Positions 44,435-53,897 of a stretch of DNA of 64,000 nt are shown here, in pieces; the stretch's first letter is position 1; every line of letters begins with the position of its first letter. The DNA comes from [Clostridium] colinum (GTDB lineage Bacteria > Bacillota > Clostridia > Lachnospirales > CAG-274). Position numbers and translations under genes: made by a program. The notes under the pieces are model-generated. The model was given only the letters and a program-made list of their open reading frames with translations, made no database searches and was not told where the DNA came from. The DNA is taken from positions 1,240,001 through 1,304,000 of the forward strand of contig NZ_OW712331.1 of NCBI RefSeq assembly GCF_940677205.1, in the 5' to 3' direction.

Positions 44435-47400
44435 TTAAATAACTTTATTAAAATTATTATCAAAGTCTTTAAACTTTTCTTCTATATTTAAAATATTATC
44501 TTCTTTATATAAATCTTTTGGATTATCTACACTATATGTAATATTATCTGGATATATATTAAAATTACTTAAAATATTTAAAACATCTTTTTCATAATTT
44601 TGTATATCGCTTGTTGTATCTGTTACAATATCAACTATTGTTCCGTCATTAAATACTTTAACATAAGCCTCAATAGATTTATTATTATCATTTTCAAAGT
44701 TTAAATATAAATTTAAGTTTTTATCATTTAATGCCATGTCATTTAATATATACATATTAAGGTCTGTTATTTTACCTGTAGATAATTTCATAGGTAATGT
44801 ATATTTACCATTTTTTATATTATTATAATCTTGCATAAAATTAATATTTGAAGATACTTTTTTATTTTTTAATATCATATATTTTATATCATCTAAATCT
44901 TCTAAATTTATTATCTCATCAAACACTTGTTGATTTTCTTGGTTTAAATTTTCCATTGTATTAAGCAATTCTTCTTTTGTCATATTTTTATCATCTTCAA
45001 TATTAAAAATACTTTCACCAAAAGAAATATCTCTTTTTTCTAATTCAGATTTAAAATCATCTATATCCTTACTAAGTTTAGTATTTTTCTTAATAATATT
45101 TTCCATTATTTGAATATTATCAAGAGTAATTGGAAGATTATTTTTTGTTAAATAATTTATAGTATCTATATCTACACTTTCTAAACTTTGTATAGATTTA
45201 ATTAAATCACTTTGTGTATTATTAGATATAGTTTGTTTATCTTTATCTTTTAATTTATCTAAAATATTTTCAATATTAGTATTAAAATTATCAATTTGTA
45301 AAATTTTATCTGGATTTGCATAATTTAATATTTGATTTAAAATAAATTTATTATAATTTTCATTAGCTTTTTCTATTCCAGATTTTATAGCATTAGTGAT
45401 ATTATCTTCTGGTATTATTTTTTCACTTTCACCTACTGATTTATCTATCTTTTTGTCAAAGCCTATATTTTTTCTGCTTTTTTCATATATTTTAGATGCC
45501 TCTAAAAGGTTTGATAAAGTAACATTTTTTTCTGCTTTTAATAAATTTCCAATAGATGCACTATCTCCTTTTTGAACAATATTTAGCATTCTATAAACAG
45601 CAATTATAGCATTTCTTTCTTCTTTAGACAATATGTTTTCTCTATCTATATCTAATATTTGCTCTGCTATTTTTTCTCTAGATGTTTGTCCAAATTTGTT
45701 ATTATCTATATAATCTATAACTTCATCTATTTTTCTATCCATAGGGTTAAAATTATATTTTAGCATTTTTGCAACTGTTAATGGATGTAAATTATTTGCT
45801 ACATAATCTATTTTATTATCTAATAATTTAATATTTAAAATATTTTCTTCTGTAAAATCTATATTATTAAGTGATAAAATTTTTAATGCTTTTATATTAT
45901 GTTGTGTAGGTTCAAATCCATTTTTTATAAGTAAATCTTTAAAATCTTCTGTAAGTTTATTAATACTATCACCAAAAGATTTATTAGGTGTAGTTTTAAA
46001 AGTTTCAAAGGTATCAATAATATTTTGAGATTTTAAACTTTTATTAATGCCAGATAATGAAAAATCTATTTTTTTATCTATTATATCTTTAAATGTATTA
46101 TAAACTGCATTTGGATAAAAACTTTTTATAGTTGAAAATACATTTTTCATTGTTTCAACATTATTTTGTGTAGGTTCTACTTTATTTATTTGTAGATATT
46201 TTTTATAATTTTCTTGTTCTATATTTTCAAGATAATTTATAACATCTTTTAATGGTTTTGTATCTATATTTATACCTTTATCATAAAGTGAATACATAGC
46301 CTCTGTTGTAAGCTTTAATTGAATTTTAGAAAGATTTAATCTTTCAGATATAGCTTCTTCAGTAACATTAATATTTTGTATATTAATATTTTTATAATTA
46401 TTTTCTATATTTTTAAGATTTATATTTATATTCTCATCAATAAGCCCTTGTATATGCTCTGGCAAAATTTTTGGTAACATATTTTTATATTTAATATATT
46501 GTTCTATAGTTTCATTATTAAATATATCTATGTCTAATACATTTTCATTTTTTAATATATTGTTAGCACTTTTTTCTAAAATATTTTTAATATCTATTTC
46601 TTGTTTTATATTTGCTAACTTTTTATATTTTTTTATATTTTCAGAAGATATATCAACTTCACTTTTTATAAAATCTTTTGCAATAGCTATATTTTCTTCA
46701 TGAATCTCTATATCATTTTGGTTTAATATATTTTTTATTTGTTCTTCAAGGTTTTCTATATTTTCTATATCTATACTATCTTTATTAGACACTCTTGAAT
46801 ATTTAGATGAGTATAAATCCTCTATTGTTGTTTTATTTCCTTTTTTTATAATATTTAAGCTAGTGTCTTTGTCAATATTTTCTATATTATCAATTTTATC
46901 TTTTACATTTTTTAATGCTGATATATTTTTATCTGTATTAGGCAAACCAACTTTAGATAAAATATCTTCAAAATTAAATAAGTCCTCTTCGTCTAGCCCG
47001 TTCATATTTAAGTCCATTTTAATAGCCTTTTTTTTATCTTCTTTTAACTCTTGTAAAGTTTTTTCTTCTGGCTTTTCTTTGTTTTCTACGTCTACACCTG
47101 TGCTAATACTTAAATAATCACTAAATGTTAATACATCTACTTTTTTAGGGTCAACTCCATTATTTATCAAATTTTGTAAACTTTTTTTATTTACTGTATT
47201 AGATAAATGAGATAATTTATTTTTTATTTTAGAATTGTATAAATTATTTTCTTGTACTGATGGTTGACTATTTTTATCTAAAAAAAGTTTATATTGTTGT
47301 TGAGCTCTATTATTTAATAATGTATTTTTATCTAAGTTTCTTTTAATTTTTATATTGTTTATATCATTATTTAAATTATCTTGGCTTTCAGTATTAAAAA

Positions 47401-47632
47401 TTTGTTTTAAAGTGTTTTTCTCATCTTCTACTCTAAAATATACAGTATCTCCTACTTTGTTTGAAATTTTATCTTTATCTACATTTATGTAATATTTGTC
47501 TTCTAAATGTATTATATATTTATTATCTTTTAAAGACTTTATTTCTCCAGATATAATATCTCCTTTTTCAAAATTAATAATTTCATTATTTACAGTATTT
47601 GTATTGTTATTATTTATTTTTTCTATCTTCAA
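44435..47632 (-). CDS. Very large helical-repeat protein (1065 residues), possibly FliK/DUF6240-like
   Basis: Asn/Lys/Ile-rich throughout, without membrane segment or signal. An N-terminal beta domain (about 15-75: FEKGDIISGEIKSLKDNKYI) precedes roughly 850 residues of helices. A recurring pattern is visible: T..NI.ALK.......I..ENI...K.L (for instance TDKNISALKNVKD, TQHNIKALKILSLNN, TEENILNIKLLDN, TLDNIQIMENIIK). The C-terminal domain (about 945-1060) has KLSTGKITDLNMYIL and EAYVKVFNDGTIVDIV, which recall hook-length or DUF6240-type proteins. Function is unknown; a flagellar link is only a guess and no flagellar gene is near. It is monocistronic. Confidence 0.55.
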   Translation of the reverse strand: MKIEKINNNNTNTVNNEIINFEKGDIISGEIKSLKDNKYIIHLEDKYYINVDKDKISNKVGDTVYFRVEDEKNTLKQIFNTESQDNLNNDINNIKIKRNLDKNTLLNNRAQQQYKLFLDKNSQPSVQENNLYNSKIKNKLSHLSNTVNKKSLQNLINNGVDPKKVDVLTFSDYLSISTGVDVENKEKPEEKTLQELKEDKKKAIKMDLNMNGLDEEDLFNFEDILSKVGLPNTDKNISALKNVKDKIDNIENIDKDTSLNIIKKGNKTTIEDLYSSKYSRVSNKDSIDIENIENLEEQIKNILNQNDIEIHEENIAIAKDFIKSEVDISSENIKKYKKLANIKQEIDIKNILEKSANNILKNENVLDIDIFNNETIEQYIKYKNMLPKILPEHIQGLIDENININLKNIENNYKNINIQNINVTEEAISERLNLSKIQLKLTTEAMYSLYDKGINIDTKPLKDVINYLENIEQENYKKYLQINKVEPTQNNVETMKNVFSTIKSFYPNAVYNTFKDIIDKKIDFSLSGINKSLKSQNIIDTFETFKTTPNKSFGDSINKLTEDFKDLLIKNGFEPTQHNIKALKILSLNNIDFTEENILNIKLLDNKIDYVANNLHPLTVAKMLKYNFNPMDRKIDEVIDYIDNNKFGQTSREKIAEQILDIDRENILSKEERNAIIAVYRMLNIVQKGDSASIGNLLKAEKNVTLSNLLEASKIYEKSRKNIGFDKKIDKSVGESEKIIPEDNITNAIKSGIEKANENYNKFILNQILNYANPDKILQIDNFNTNIENILDKLKDKDKQTISNNTQSDLIKSIQSLESVDIDTINYLTKNNLPITLDNIQIMENIIKKNTKLSKDIDDFKSELEKRDISFGESIFNIEDDKNMTKEELLNTMENLNQENQQVFDEIINLEDLDDIKYMILKNKKVSSNINFMQDYNNIKNGKYTLPMKLSTGKITDLNMYILNDMALNDKNLNLYLNFENDNNKSIEAYVKVFNDGTIVDIVTDTTSDIQNYEKDVLNILSNFNIYPDNITYSVDNPKDLYKEDNILNIEEKFKDFDNNFNKVI

Positions 47633-47711
47633 AATATCACCCCTACATATATATAATATATATCGGTATATAATTTATTTTAATTAACTTTATATATAAA
47701 AATTTAATTTT

Positions 47712-48200
47712 CTATAATATCTTATATAAAAATATTACATCTAAAAAAGTATTATTTTTATATCCTATTTGTTCAAAAATACCTTTTATATCATATCCAA
47801 ATTTTTTATGTAAATTAATACTAGCCTCATTACCACCTGTTATAGCAGATACTATTGAATGAAACCCTCTTTCTCTAGCTTCATATTCTATTTTTTCTAA
47901 TAATAAACTACCTATTCCCATTTTCTTATATTCATTTTTTACATATAAAGATACTTCTACTGTTTTATCATAGCCTCTATAATCTCTAAATTTAGATAAA
48001 GATGCCCAACCTACTACTTTTTGACCTATTAAACATACTATTATAGGTAAATTATTTTCTATATGTTCATTATACCATTTTTTTGTATCTTCTAAAGTTT
48101 TTGGTTCAAAATTAAAATTAAAATTTGTATTTATTATAAAATAATTTGTTATTTCATTTATTTCTTTTAAATGCTTTTCATCTGCTTTTTGTATTATCAT
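47712..48200 (-). CDS. GNAT N-acetyltransferase, phosphinothricin acetyltransferase type
   Basis: 162 residues from the ATG at 48200 (AAGGAGAATAAA upstream). KKMGIGSLLLEKIEYEARER (about 97-116) carries the acetyl-CoA binding Q/RxxGxG/A equivalent, and the end GGNEASINLHKKFGYDIKGI is typical of PAT proteins. The acceptor amine is unknown. It is the last gene of the cobalamin operon direction but need not belong functionally. Confidence 0.88.
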   Translation of the reverse strand: MIIQKADEKHLKEINEITNYFIINTNFNFNFEPKTLEDTKKWYNEHIENNLPIIVCLIGQKVVGWASLSKFRDYRGYDKTVEVSLYVKNEYKKMGIGSLLLEKIEYEARERGFHSIVSAITGGNEASINLHKKFGYDIKGIFEQIGYKNNTFLDVIFLYKIL

Positions 48201-48255
48201 TTTATTCTCCTTATATTTTATCCTTTTAAATATTTTTAAGGGCATAGTCTATAAA

Positions 48256-49137
48256 CTATACCCTTAAATTTAAAATATCATAAATTTTTTTCATATCTAA
48301 ATTTGATTTAAAATTATTTGCTAACAAATCAAACTGTTCTTTTAAATATTTTATATATAAATCTTCTGTTTTTTCACCTTTTAGATTTTGTATTAAAATT
48401 TCTTTTGTCTTCATTTCTCCACTATCTACAAGGCTATCTTCATCTTCAATATTTATATCAAAATATGGTAATATGCCTAAAACATCTTTTTTACAAATAT
48501 CTTCTATAATATTTTTACCATCTTCAAAATAATTAATATTACCTTTAAACTTGTTTATAATAATACCTTTTATAAGAGACTGTTCTATTTCTGTCATAAG
48601 TTTTATAGTTCCATATAAAGACGCAAAAATACCACCTCTTGATATATCTGATATTAATAATACGGGGGCATTTACTATTTTAGCAAAGCCCATATTTACA
48701 ATATCATTTTTTATAAGATTAAGCTCAACAGGGCTTCCGGCTCCCTCAATAACAACTATATCATTTTGCTCACAAAGACTATCAAAAGACATTTTAGCTT
48801 GATTTAAAAAGTCTGTTTTAACTTCCTCATAACCAAATCCGTCCATATTTCCCTTATATTTACCGTTTAAATAAACTTCTACATTATTTTTTGTAGGTAC
48901 TAATAATATTGGGTTCATTTTATAATCTGGTTCTGTGTTACAAGCGTAAGCACAAATAGCTTGAGAACGAGCCATTTTATTTCCATCTTTTAAAATATGT
49001 GCATTAGAAGACATATTTTGTACTTTAAATGGTGCTACTTTATATCCATCTTGAGTAAAAATTCTACATAAAGCAGTAGCAAATATAGACTTTCCTACAC
49101 CAGATGATGTACCTTGTATCATTATTATTTTAGACAT
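48256..49137 (-). CDS. Short CobQ-like cobyric acid synthase lacking the glutaminase domain
   Basis: 293 residues, whereas CobQ is about 500. The N-terminal ATP-binding domain is complete: IQGTSSGVGKSIFATALCRI (about 7-26), KVQNMSSNAHILKDGNKMAR, EGAGSPVELNLI. At about residue 240, after DEDSLVDSGEM, the sequence jumps to the usual last helix of CobQ (EQFDLLANNFKSNLDMKKIY). So the GATase domain (about 220 residues) is missing without a frame break. It may use free ammonia or an unlinked glutaminase. Confidence 0.8.
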   Translation of the reverse strand: MSKIIMIQGTSSGVGKSIFATALCRIFTQDGYKVAPFKVQNMSSNAHILKDGNKMARSQAICAYACNTEPDYKMNPILLVPTKNNVEVYLNGKYKGNMDGFGYEEVKTDFLNQAKMSFDSLCEQNDIVVIEGAGSPVELNLIKNDIVNMGFAKIVNAPVLLISDISRGGIFASLYGTIKLMTEIEQSLIKGIIINKFKGNINYFEDGKNIIEDICKKDVLGILPYFDINIEDEDSLVDSGEMKTKEILIQNLKGEKTEDLYIKYLKEQFDLLANNFKSNLDMKKIYDILNLRV

Positions 49138-49145
49138 ATTTTCAC

Positions 49146-50099
49146 CTAATTTTCAAATAATTCAGGATATAATGCTTTTGCTATATTTTCAAAAGCTACA
49201 ATAGAATTTTCATTTGCTCTTGAGCTAGTATTTTTTTCTATTAAATATACTTTATTGTTTTTAACTGCATCTATATTTTCCCAACCAGCTCTCTTTTTTA
49301 TATCTTCAACTGGTGTTTCTAAAAAGTCTGCGTTTGTAAGTATAACACTAGGATTTTTAGCAACTACTTGCTCTTCAGAAACTGGTATCCAACCATCTTG
49401 TTCTTCAAAAATATTTTTTGCACCTAATAAATTAATCATATCATTTAAAAATGTATTTTTTCCAAAAGTATAAGCATCTGGCATTGGAGAAGTTTCAAAA
49501 TATACACTTATAGGATTTTCTTGTTTTACTGTTTTTACTTTGTCTAAAATAGAATTCATTCTTTCTTCATAATCACTAACTATTTTTTTAGCTTCTTCTT
49601 CTTTTTTTGTAACTTTACCTATAAATAAAATATCTTCTTTTATACCTTCAACACTTGTAGAAGTAGGTACAACTGTTACAAAAGCTCCCATTTCTACCAT
49701 TGGTGCAAAAGGGTCTGTACCATCTGATTTGCTCATACCAGTACCAAATATAATATCTGGTTTTAATGCAACAATATTTTCAGCATCTGGAGTCATAATA
49801 TCAAATATAGGTAAATCTTTATTTACTCCGTCTACTTTTAAAGAATATTTATCTACTGCCACAAGGTTGTCTGCAAGACCTAAGTTAACTAATGTTTCTG
49901 TTATACTAGGTGCTAATGAAATTATTTTATCTGTTTTTTCTGGTAAAATAACTTCATTACCCTCTCTATCTAGCACTATATTACTATTTTCTATAGTAGT
50001 ACTTTCTATGCTACCTTCTTGTTCATTAAAAATACAACCAACTAATAATGTAGACAATAAAATAGCAAAAATTAAAATTAAATTTTTAAACTTTTTCAT
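49146..50099 (-). CDS. Periplasmic-binding lipoprotein of an ABC transporter (BtuF-like)
   Basis: 317 residues. Lipoprotein signal with lipobox STLLVGC (Cys at about 22). The two-lobed class III binding domain contains IISLAPSITETLVNLGLADN (about 63-82), ENIVALKPDIIFGTGMSKSD and AKNPSVILTNADFLETP. Such proteins bind vitamin B12 or siderophores. Within a B12-riboswitch operon a corrinoid is the likely ligand. The cognate permease and ATPase are not in the window. Confidence 0.87.
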   Translation of the reverse strand: MKKFKNLILIFAILLSTLLVGCIFNEQEGSIESTTIENSNIVLDREGNEVILPEKTDKIISLAPSITETLVNLGLADNLVAVDKYSLKVDGVNKDLPIFDIMTPDAENIVALKPDIIFGTGMSKSDGTDPFAPMVEMGAFVTVVPTSTSVEGIKEDILFIGKVTKKEEEAKKIVSDYEERMNSILDKVKTVKQENPISVYFETSPMPDAYTFGKNTFLNDMINLLGAKNIFEEQDGWIPVSEEQVVAKNPSVILTNADFLETPVEDIKKRAGWENIDAVKNNKVYLIEKNTSSRANENSIVAFENIAKALYPELFEN

Positions 50100-50110
50100 A
50101 GTTTTTCCTC

Positions 50111-50713
50111 CTAAATATTTTTATAATTTTTATATTTATTTTTAAAGATTATAGTATATCCTCTGCCATAACTAGGCAACCAATCATAAAAATTTTTACT
50201 TTTTTCTTTAAATAAATACATCATTATAATTGATATTACTCCACTATGACAAATGACTACTACATCTTTAATTTTCTGTTTTTTACAATGATGAAATAAA
50301 TCTTCAAAAGCTTTTATAACTCTGTTTTCAAACTCTTTTTTTGTTTCACCATTAGGTATATTATTTTCATCTATATTTTCAATCCATTTTTTATAATCTT
50401 CATTATTTTTTAACTGTTTATAACTTTTAAGCTCAAAATCACCAAAATTCATTTCTTTAAAATTTTCATTTACTATATAATCTACTTTTCCAAAAAGTAT
50501 ATTTAATGTTTCAATAGTTCTTTTAAGCCCACTTGTTATAAAAAGACTAGGCATTTCATATTGTATAATATTTTTCAAATGGTATAACTCTTTTATCCCA
50601 TTTTCGCTTAACGCTATATCTGAAAATCCATAATATAGCTTTTGTTCATTTGCATATGTTTTACCGTGCCTTATTAAATTTATTTTTATTTTATCTCCAT
50701 TGGTATCCCACAA
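50111..50713 (-). CDS. cobC: Alpha-ribazole phosphatase-type histidine phosphatase
   Basis: 200 residues. INLIRHGKTYANEQKLYYGF (about 11-30) holds the phosphohistidine RHG motif; VVICHSGVISIIMMYLF holds the second His. In a cob operon it would remove the phosphate from alpha-ribazole-5'-phosphate or adenosylcobalamin phosphate. The TTG start at 50713 has a GGTGG site 10 bases upstream and overlaps the preceding gene by 28 bases. Confidence 0.85.
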   Translation of the reverse strand: MWDTNGDKIKINLIRHGKTYANEQKLYYGFSDIALSENGIKELYHLKNIIQYEMPSLFITSGLKRTIETLNILFGKVDYIVNENFKEMNFGDFELKSYKQLKNNEDYKKWIENIDENNIPNGETKKEFENRVIKAFEDLFHHCKKQKIKDVVVICHSGVISIIMMYLFKEKSKNFYDWLPSYGRGYTIIFKNKYKNYKNI

Positions 50714-51066
50714 AATAATCTAACCACCTTATCACTATTTTTAGATAATATAGATAAGCTATGCCCTATACTTTCTCTTAAAAGACGCATTTCATATTCT
50801 ATTGGTACAATACCACAAGATATATCTTCACAAGTTATTATTTTATCTCTAAACCTATCTATATTTTCTTTTATGTATATTATAGGTTCTTTATTGTTTT
50901 TTATCATAGCCAAAATAAATTTATCTATATTAGCTATTATTTTTTTATTAAAATCTATTTGGATATTTTTATCATCACAAAAAAATACATTACTATCATC
51001 TATATTAAACTTATCTTTAGCGTAACTTAATTTACCTTGATAAGCTCCTCCTATAATAAGTATCAT
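50686..51066 (-). CDS. Short CobU-like protein (126 residues)
   Basis: Starts MILIIGGAYQGKLSYAKDKF, where CobU has GGxxxGKS, then drops to about 70% of CobU length. It ends with CGIVPIEYEMRLLRESIGHS and VVRLFCGIPMEIK, matching the C-terminal part of CobU relatives. The guanylyl-transfer region is reduced. A full CobU gene (51810-52361) is in the same operon, so this is a paralogue of unclear duty. GGAGGAA precedes the ATG. Confidence 0.7.
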   Translation of the reverse strand: MILIIGGAYQGKLSYAKDKFNIDDSNVFFCDDKNIQIDFNKKIIANIDKFILAMIKNNKEPIIYIKENIDRFRDKIITCEDISCGIVPIEYEMRLLRESIGHSLSILSKNSDKVVRLFCGIPMEIK

Positions 51067-51075
51067 AAATTCCTC

Positions 51076-51813
51076 CTATAATATTGATAAAAAAAGTATA
51101 GATGTTAAAGAACTTGTTGTTATTATAAATCCACATAAATCTCCAGATATACCTTTTAAATCTTTTATACAAAAAGTAGCAAAAATAAAACAACTTAATA
51201 TATTTATTAAAATTATTTTTAATATGCTAAAATAATATGATAAAAATAAAAACATTAATAAAATTATTAAAATAGTATAAAAATGCTTATTATTTAAATC
51301 TTTTTTAAAATTAGCTATAAACCCTTCTTTAGATATAGGATTAACTTTTATAATAAATAAGCTAGTAATACCTCTTGAAAACAAAGGTATAAATATTAAA
51401 GAGGTTATATTTTTATCTTGTTTTAATATTTCATAAATACATACATAGTATATAACATTTATTATTAATAATCCTATTACTGCAAATGCCCCAACACAAG
51501 AATCTTTTAAAATTTTATATTTTTTTTCTAAACTAGCTCTTGAAAATATAGCATCACAAGTATCCATATACCCATCTATATGAATAAATCCACTTAAAAA
51601 TAATGGTATTAAACATACTAATGCTGACTTTATAGTTATTGGTATATTAAAATTACTTATTATATTTATACCCAAAAACCATATTAATCCAATAACTAAT
51701 CCTACAAACTGTAAATAAACTATAATAAAAGGAAAATTTTTTTCTTCCCATTTTACTTGAGGCATAGGTATTGTTGTATACATAGAAAAAGCCATAAAAA
51801 GTCCATTTATCAT
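51076..51813 (-). CDS. cobS: Cobalamin synthase (adenosylcobinamide-GDP ribazoletransferase)
   Basis: 245 residues, multi-pass membrane protein. The N terminus (MAFSMYTTIPMP) and the conserved SGFIHIDGYMDTCDAIFSRA (about 74-93) with KILKDSCVGAFAVIGL are typical for CobS. It joins adenosylcobinamide-GDP and alpha-ribazole. Its start overlaps the stop of cobU by 4 bases. Confidence 0.94.
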   Translation of the reverse strand: MINGLFMAFSMYTTIPMPQVKWEEKNFPFIIVYLQFVGLVIGLIWFLGINIISNFNIPITIKSALVCLIPLFLSGFIHIDGYMDTCDAIFSRASLEKKYKILKDSCVGAFAVIGLLIINVIYYVCIYEILKQDKNITSLIFIPLFSRGITSLFIIKVNPISKEGFIANFKKDLNNKHFYTILIILLMFLFLSYYFSILKIILINILSCFIFATFCIKDLKGISGDLCGFIITTSSLTSILFLSIL

Positions 51814-52361
51814 AATTTTATTTCATCAAACCTTTCTTTGCCTTTATGCACTATAATGTTGTTGTAGCATACTTCTATTAAAACATCTGCATTTTTAACA
51901 CAAGATTTATCTATAAAAGCTAGCCCTTTTTTATATGTGTTAGTTATTTCATCATATTTTATACTGTCAGAAAAAATATAGTCAGAAACTAATACCACAT
52001 TTCTCATTTTACTTATTATATATAATAAATCCTCACTAACCTTTTTATAAGCCTCTAACATTAAATTATCTTTAAACATCTCATTAGCTAAAAGTGCTGT
52101 AACGCTATCTATTAAAAATGTTCCTTTTAAATCACATAAATTTTCTATATTTTTAATATCTTTTTGTATTTCTATTGTTTTAAAATTTAAATGTAATCTA
52201 TTTTTTTTATGTTTTTCTATTCTTATTAAGTCTTCTTCATCTGTTGGACACATAGTTGCTATATAATAAAACGGTTTATCTTCTTCTTTTAAAGAAAATG
52301 CTATTTTTTCTGCTATACTAGATTTTCCATTTTTACAACCACCAGAAACATATACAATCAT
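51810..52361 (-). CDS. cobU: Adenosylcobinamide kinase / guanylyltransferase
   Basis: 183 residues. P-loop YVSGGCKNGKSSIAEKIAF (about 4-22), FLIDSVTALLANEMF and VVLVSDYIFSDSIKYDE are CobU family motifs. It phosphorylates adenosylcobinamide and transfers GMP to it. It sits between cobT and cobS. Confidence 0.93.
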   Translation of the reverse strand: MIVYVSGGCKNGKSSIAEKIAFSLKEEDKPFYYIATMCPTDEEDLIRIEKHKKNRLHLNFKTIEIQKDIKNIENLCDLKGTFLIDSVTALLANEMFKDNLMLEAYKKVSEDLLYIISKMRNVVLVSDYIFSDSIKYDEITNTYKKGLAFIDKSCVKNADVLIEVCYNNIIVHKGKERFDEIKL

Positions 52362-52369
52362 AAAAGCAC

Positions 52370-53437
52370 CTACTTTAAATTATTTAAATAATCGGTATCT
52401 ATTTTAGCTTCATCAAAAGTTGCCATATTTTTAAACATAGCAACAGATGCTTCCATTATAGAAAACATTAAAGGGCAACCACTACCTTCGCCCAATCTCA
52501 TTTTTAAATCTAAATAAGATGGTAGTCCTATTTCTTTTTGTGCTAAAATATATCCTTTTTCCATAGACTTATGAGATAAAAACATATATCCTTTAATATG
52601 TTCATTTAGCTTAATAGCACATAAGCCTGCTACTATTGCTATAAATCCATCTACAACAACAGGAATTTTATTGTATGCACACCCTATATATACTCCTATC
52701 ATTGTAGCTATATCAAATCCACCAACTTTTGTTATAATATCTATAACATCATTTTGATTAGGTTTATGTTTTTTTATAGCTTTTTTTATTATGTCTACTT
52801 TTTTATTGTAAGCATCTTTAGTAAGACCAGCGCCAACACCTACAACACTTTCTATTTCATCTTCTTTTAAGCCTAATATAGACGCTAAAATAGCACTACT
52901 TGTTGTCGTATTGCCTATTCCCATTTCTCCAGTACCTATTATGCTATATCCATCTTTTTTAGCTTGGTTAACAAGTTCAATACCTATATTAATAGCTTTT
53001 ATAGCTTCATCTTTTGTCATAGCCTCTTGTTCAAAAAAATTATTAGTAGATTTTCGTATTTTTTTATTTATAAGTTTAGGATGATTTATATCACATTTTA
53101 TGCCTACATCACAAACTAAAACATCTGTATTAAATTGTTTAGCTATGACAGATACACCTGTTTTACCTTCTAAAATATTTATTGTTTGTATAGCTGTTAC
53201 CTCTTGTGGTGTAGATGCTATACCTTCTTCAAATATACCATTATCACTTGCTAAAACTATTATAGCCTTTTTGTCTATATTTATGTTTAAACTATTATAT
53301 ATACTACAAAGTTTTGCAGATATTTCTTCAAGTTCTCCTAAACTACCTATAGGCTTTGCCAAAAAATCTATATATTTTTTAGCTTCATTATAAATATTTT
53401 CATTTATTTTTTCTATATTTTTTAAATAATACTCCAT
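52370..53437 (-). CDS. cobT: Nicotinate-nucleotide dimethylbenzimidazole phosphoribosyltransferase
   Basis: 355 residues. FLAKPIGSLGELEEISAKLC (about 25-44), ASDNGIFEEGIASTPQEVTA and GTGEMGIGNTTTSSAILAS are CobT hallmarks; the C terminus keeps RLGEGSGCPL with the catalytic Glu. It makes alpha-ribazole phosphate from a lower-ligand base. First gene after the riboswitch; its ATG lies about 10 bases after the terminator T run. Confidence 0.95.
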   Translation of the reverse strand: MEYYLKNIEKINENIYNEAKKYIDFLAKPIGSLGELEEISAKLCSIYNSLNINIDKKAIIVLASDNGIFEEGIASTPQEVTAIQTINILEGKTGVSVIAKQFNTDVLVCDVGIKCDINHPKLINKKIRKSTNNFFEQEAMTKDEAIKAINIGIELVNQAKKDGYSIIGTGEMGIGNTTTSSAILASILGLKEDEIESVVGVGAGLTKDAYNKKVDIIKKAIKKHKPNQNDVIDIITKVGGFDIATMIGVYIGCAYNKIPVVVDGFIAIVAGLCAIKLNEHIKGYMFLSHKSMEKGYILAQKEIGLPSYLDLKMRLGEGSGCPLMFSIMEASVAMFKNMATFDEAKIDTDYLNNLK

Positions 53438-53447
53438 ATAAACACCT

Positions 53448-53473
53448 AAAAAAGCCTTAGTATAACCTAAGAC
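53448..53473 (-). terminator. Intrinsic terminator, expression platform of the B12 riboswitch
   Basis: On the minus strand GTCTTAG (complement of 53467-53473) pairs with CTAAGGC (complement of 53454-53460) with one G-U, followed by six T residues, right before cobT. It is likely formed when the riboswitch binds cobalamin. Confidence 0.7.
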
Positions 53474-53627
53474 TTATAACTTTCTATTTTATTATGTATA
53501 GCATAAAATAGTATTATTAAATAATTTTAATATATAATATTAATAGCTATGTAAATAGATAAGTTATAAACCTCAATAACCTGTGAGTTTTAAAACTAAA
53601 ACTTGCATAATATAGTTATATTATTTT

Positions 53628-53797
53628 TTGGCAGGTATTCCGACTAAGACATCAACATTTATTTAGCCTTCCCAGTTTAACCCAGTGGCATATATAAATA
53701 AACTCCTTCATCACGGCAGCAAGGTCTGTTTAAGATTTTAACTCAATTCCCTATTATCGTTAAAACGCACCAGCAAGTCTATCTTAATATTTAATTA
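53628..53797 (-). promoter_or_regulatory. Cobalamin riboswitch upstream of cobT
   Basis: Reading the minus strand from about 53797, the conserved blocks appear in order: GGTGCG near the 5' end, GGGAA, TTGCTGCC, then GCCACTGGG, GGGAAGGC and finally AGTCGGAATACCTGCC (complement of 53631-53646). The last three are the B12 box and the closing strand of the cobalamin aptamer. High cobalamin should shut off the cobT-to-CobQ operon. Confidence 0.93.
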
Positions 53798-53803
53798 TTA
53801 TAA

Positions 53804-53832
53804 ATTATACACACAATATAAATTATTGTCAA
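53804..53832 (-). promoter_or_regulatory. Promoter of the cobalamin operon
   Basis: TTGACA (complement of 53827-53832), 17 bases, TATAAT (complement of 53804-53809), placing transcription start just before the riboswitch. Confidence 0.8.
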
Positions 53833-53854
53833 CACATACAATTACAGTACAATA

Positions 53855-53883
53855 AATAAGATAAGAATATATCTTACCTTATT
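53855..53883 (-). terminator. Terminator-like hairpin after the antiporter gene
   Basis: AATAAGATAAGA (53855-53866) pairs with TCTTACCTTATT (53872-53883), one pair a G-U or mismatch depending on strand. It is placed between the antiporter stop and the cob promoter. Confidence 0.6.
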
Positions 53884-53897
53884 TATTATATAAAAAA

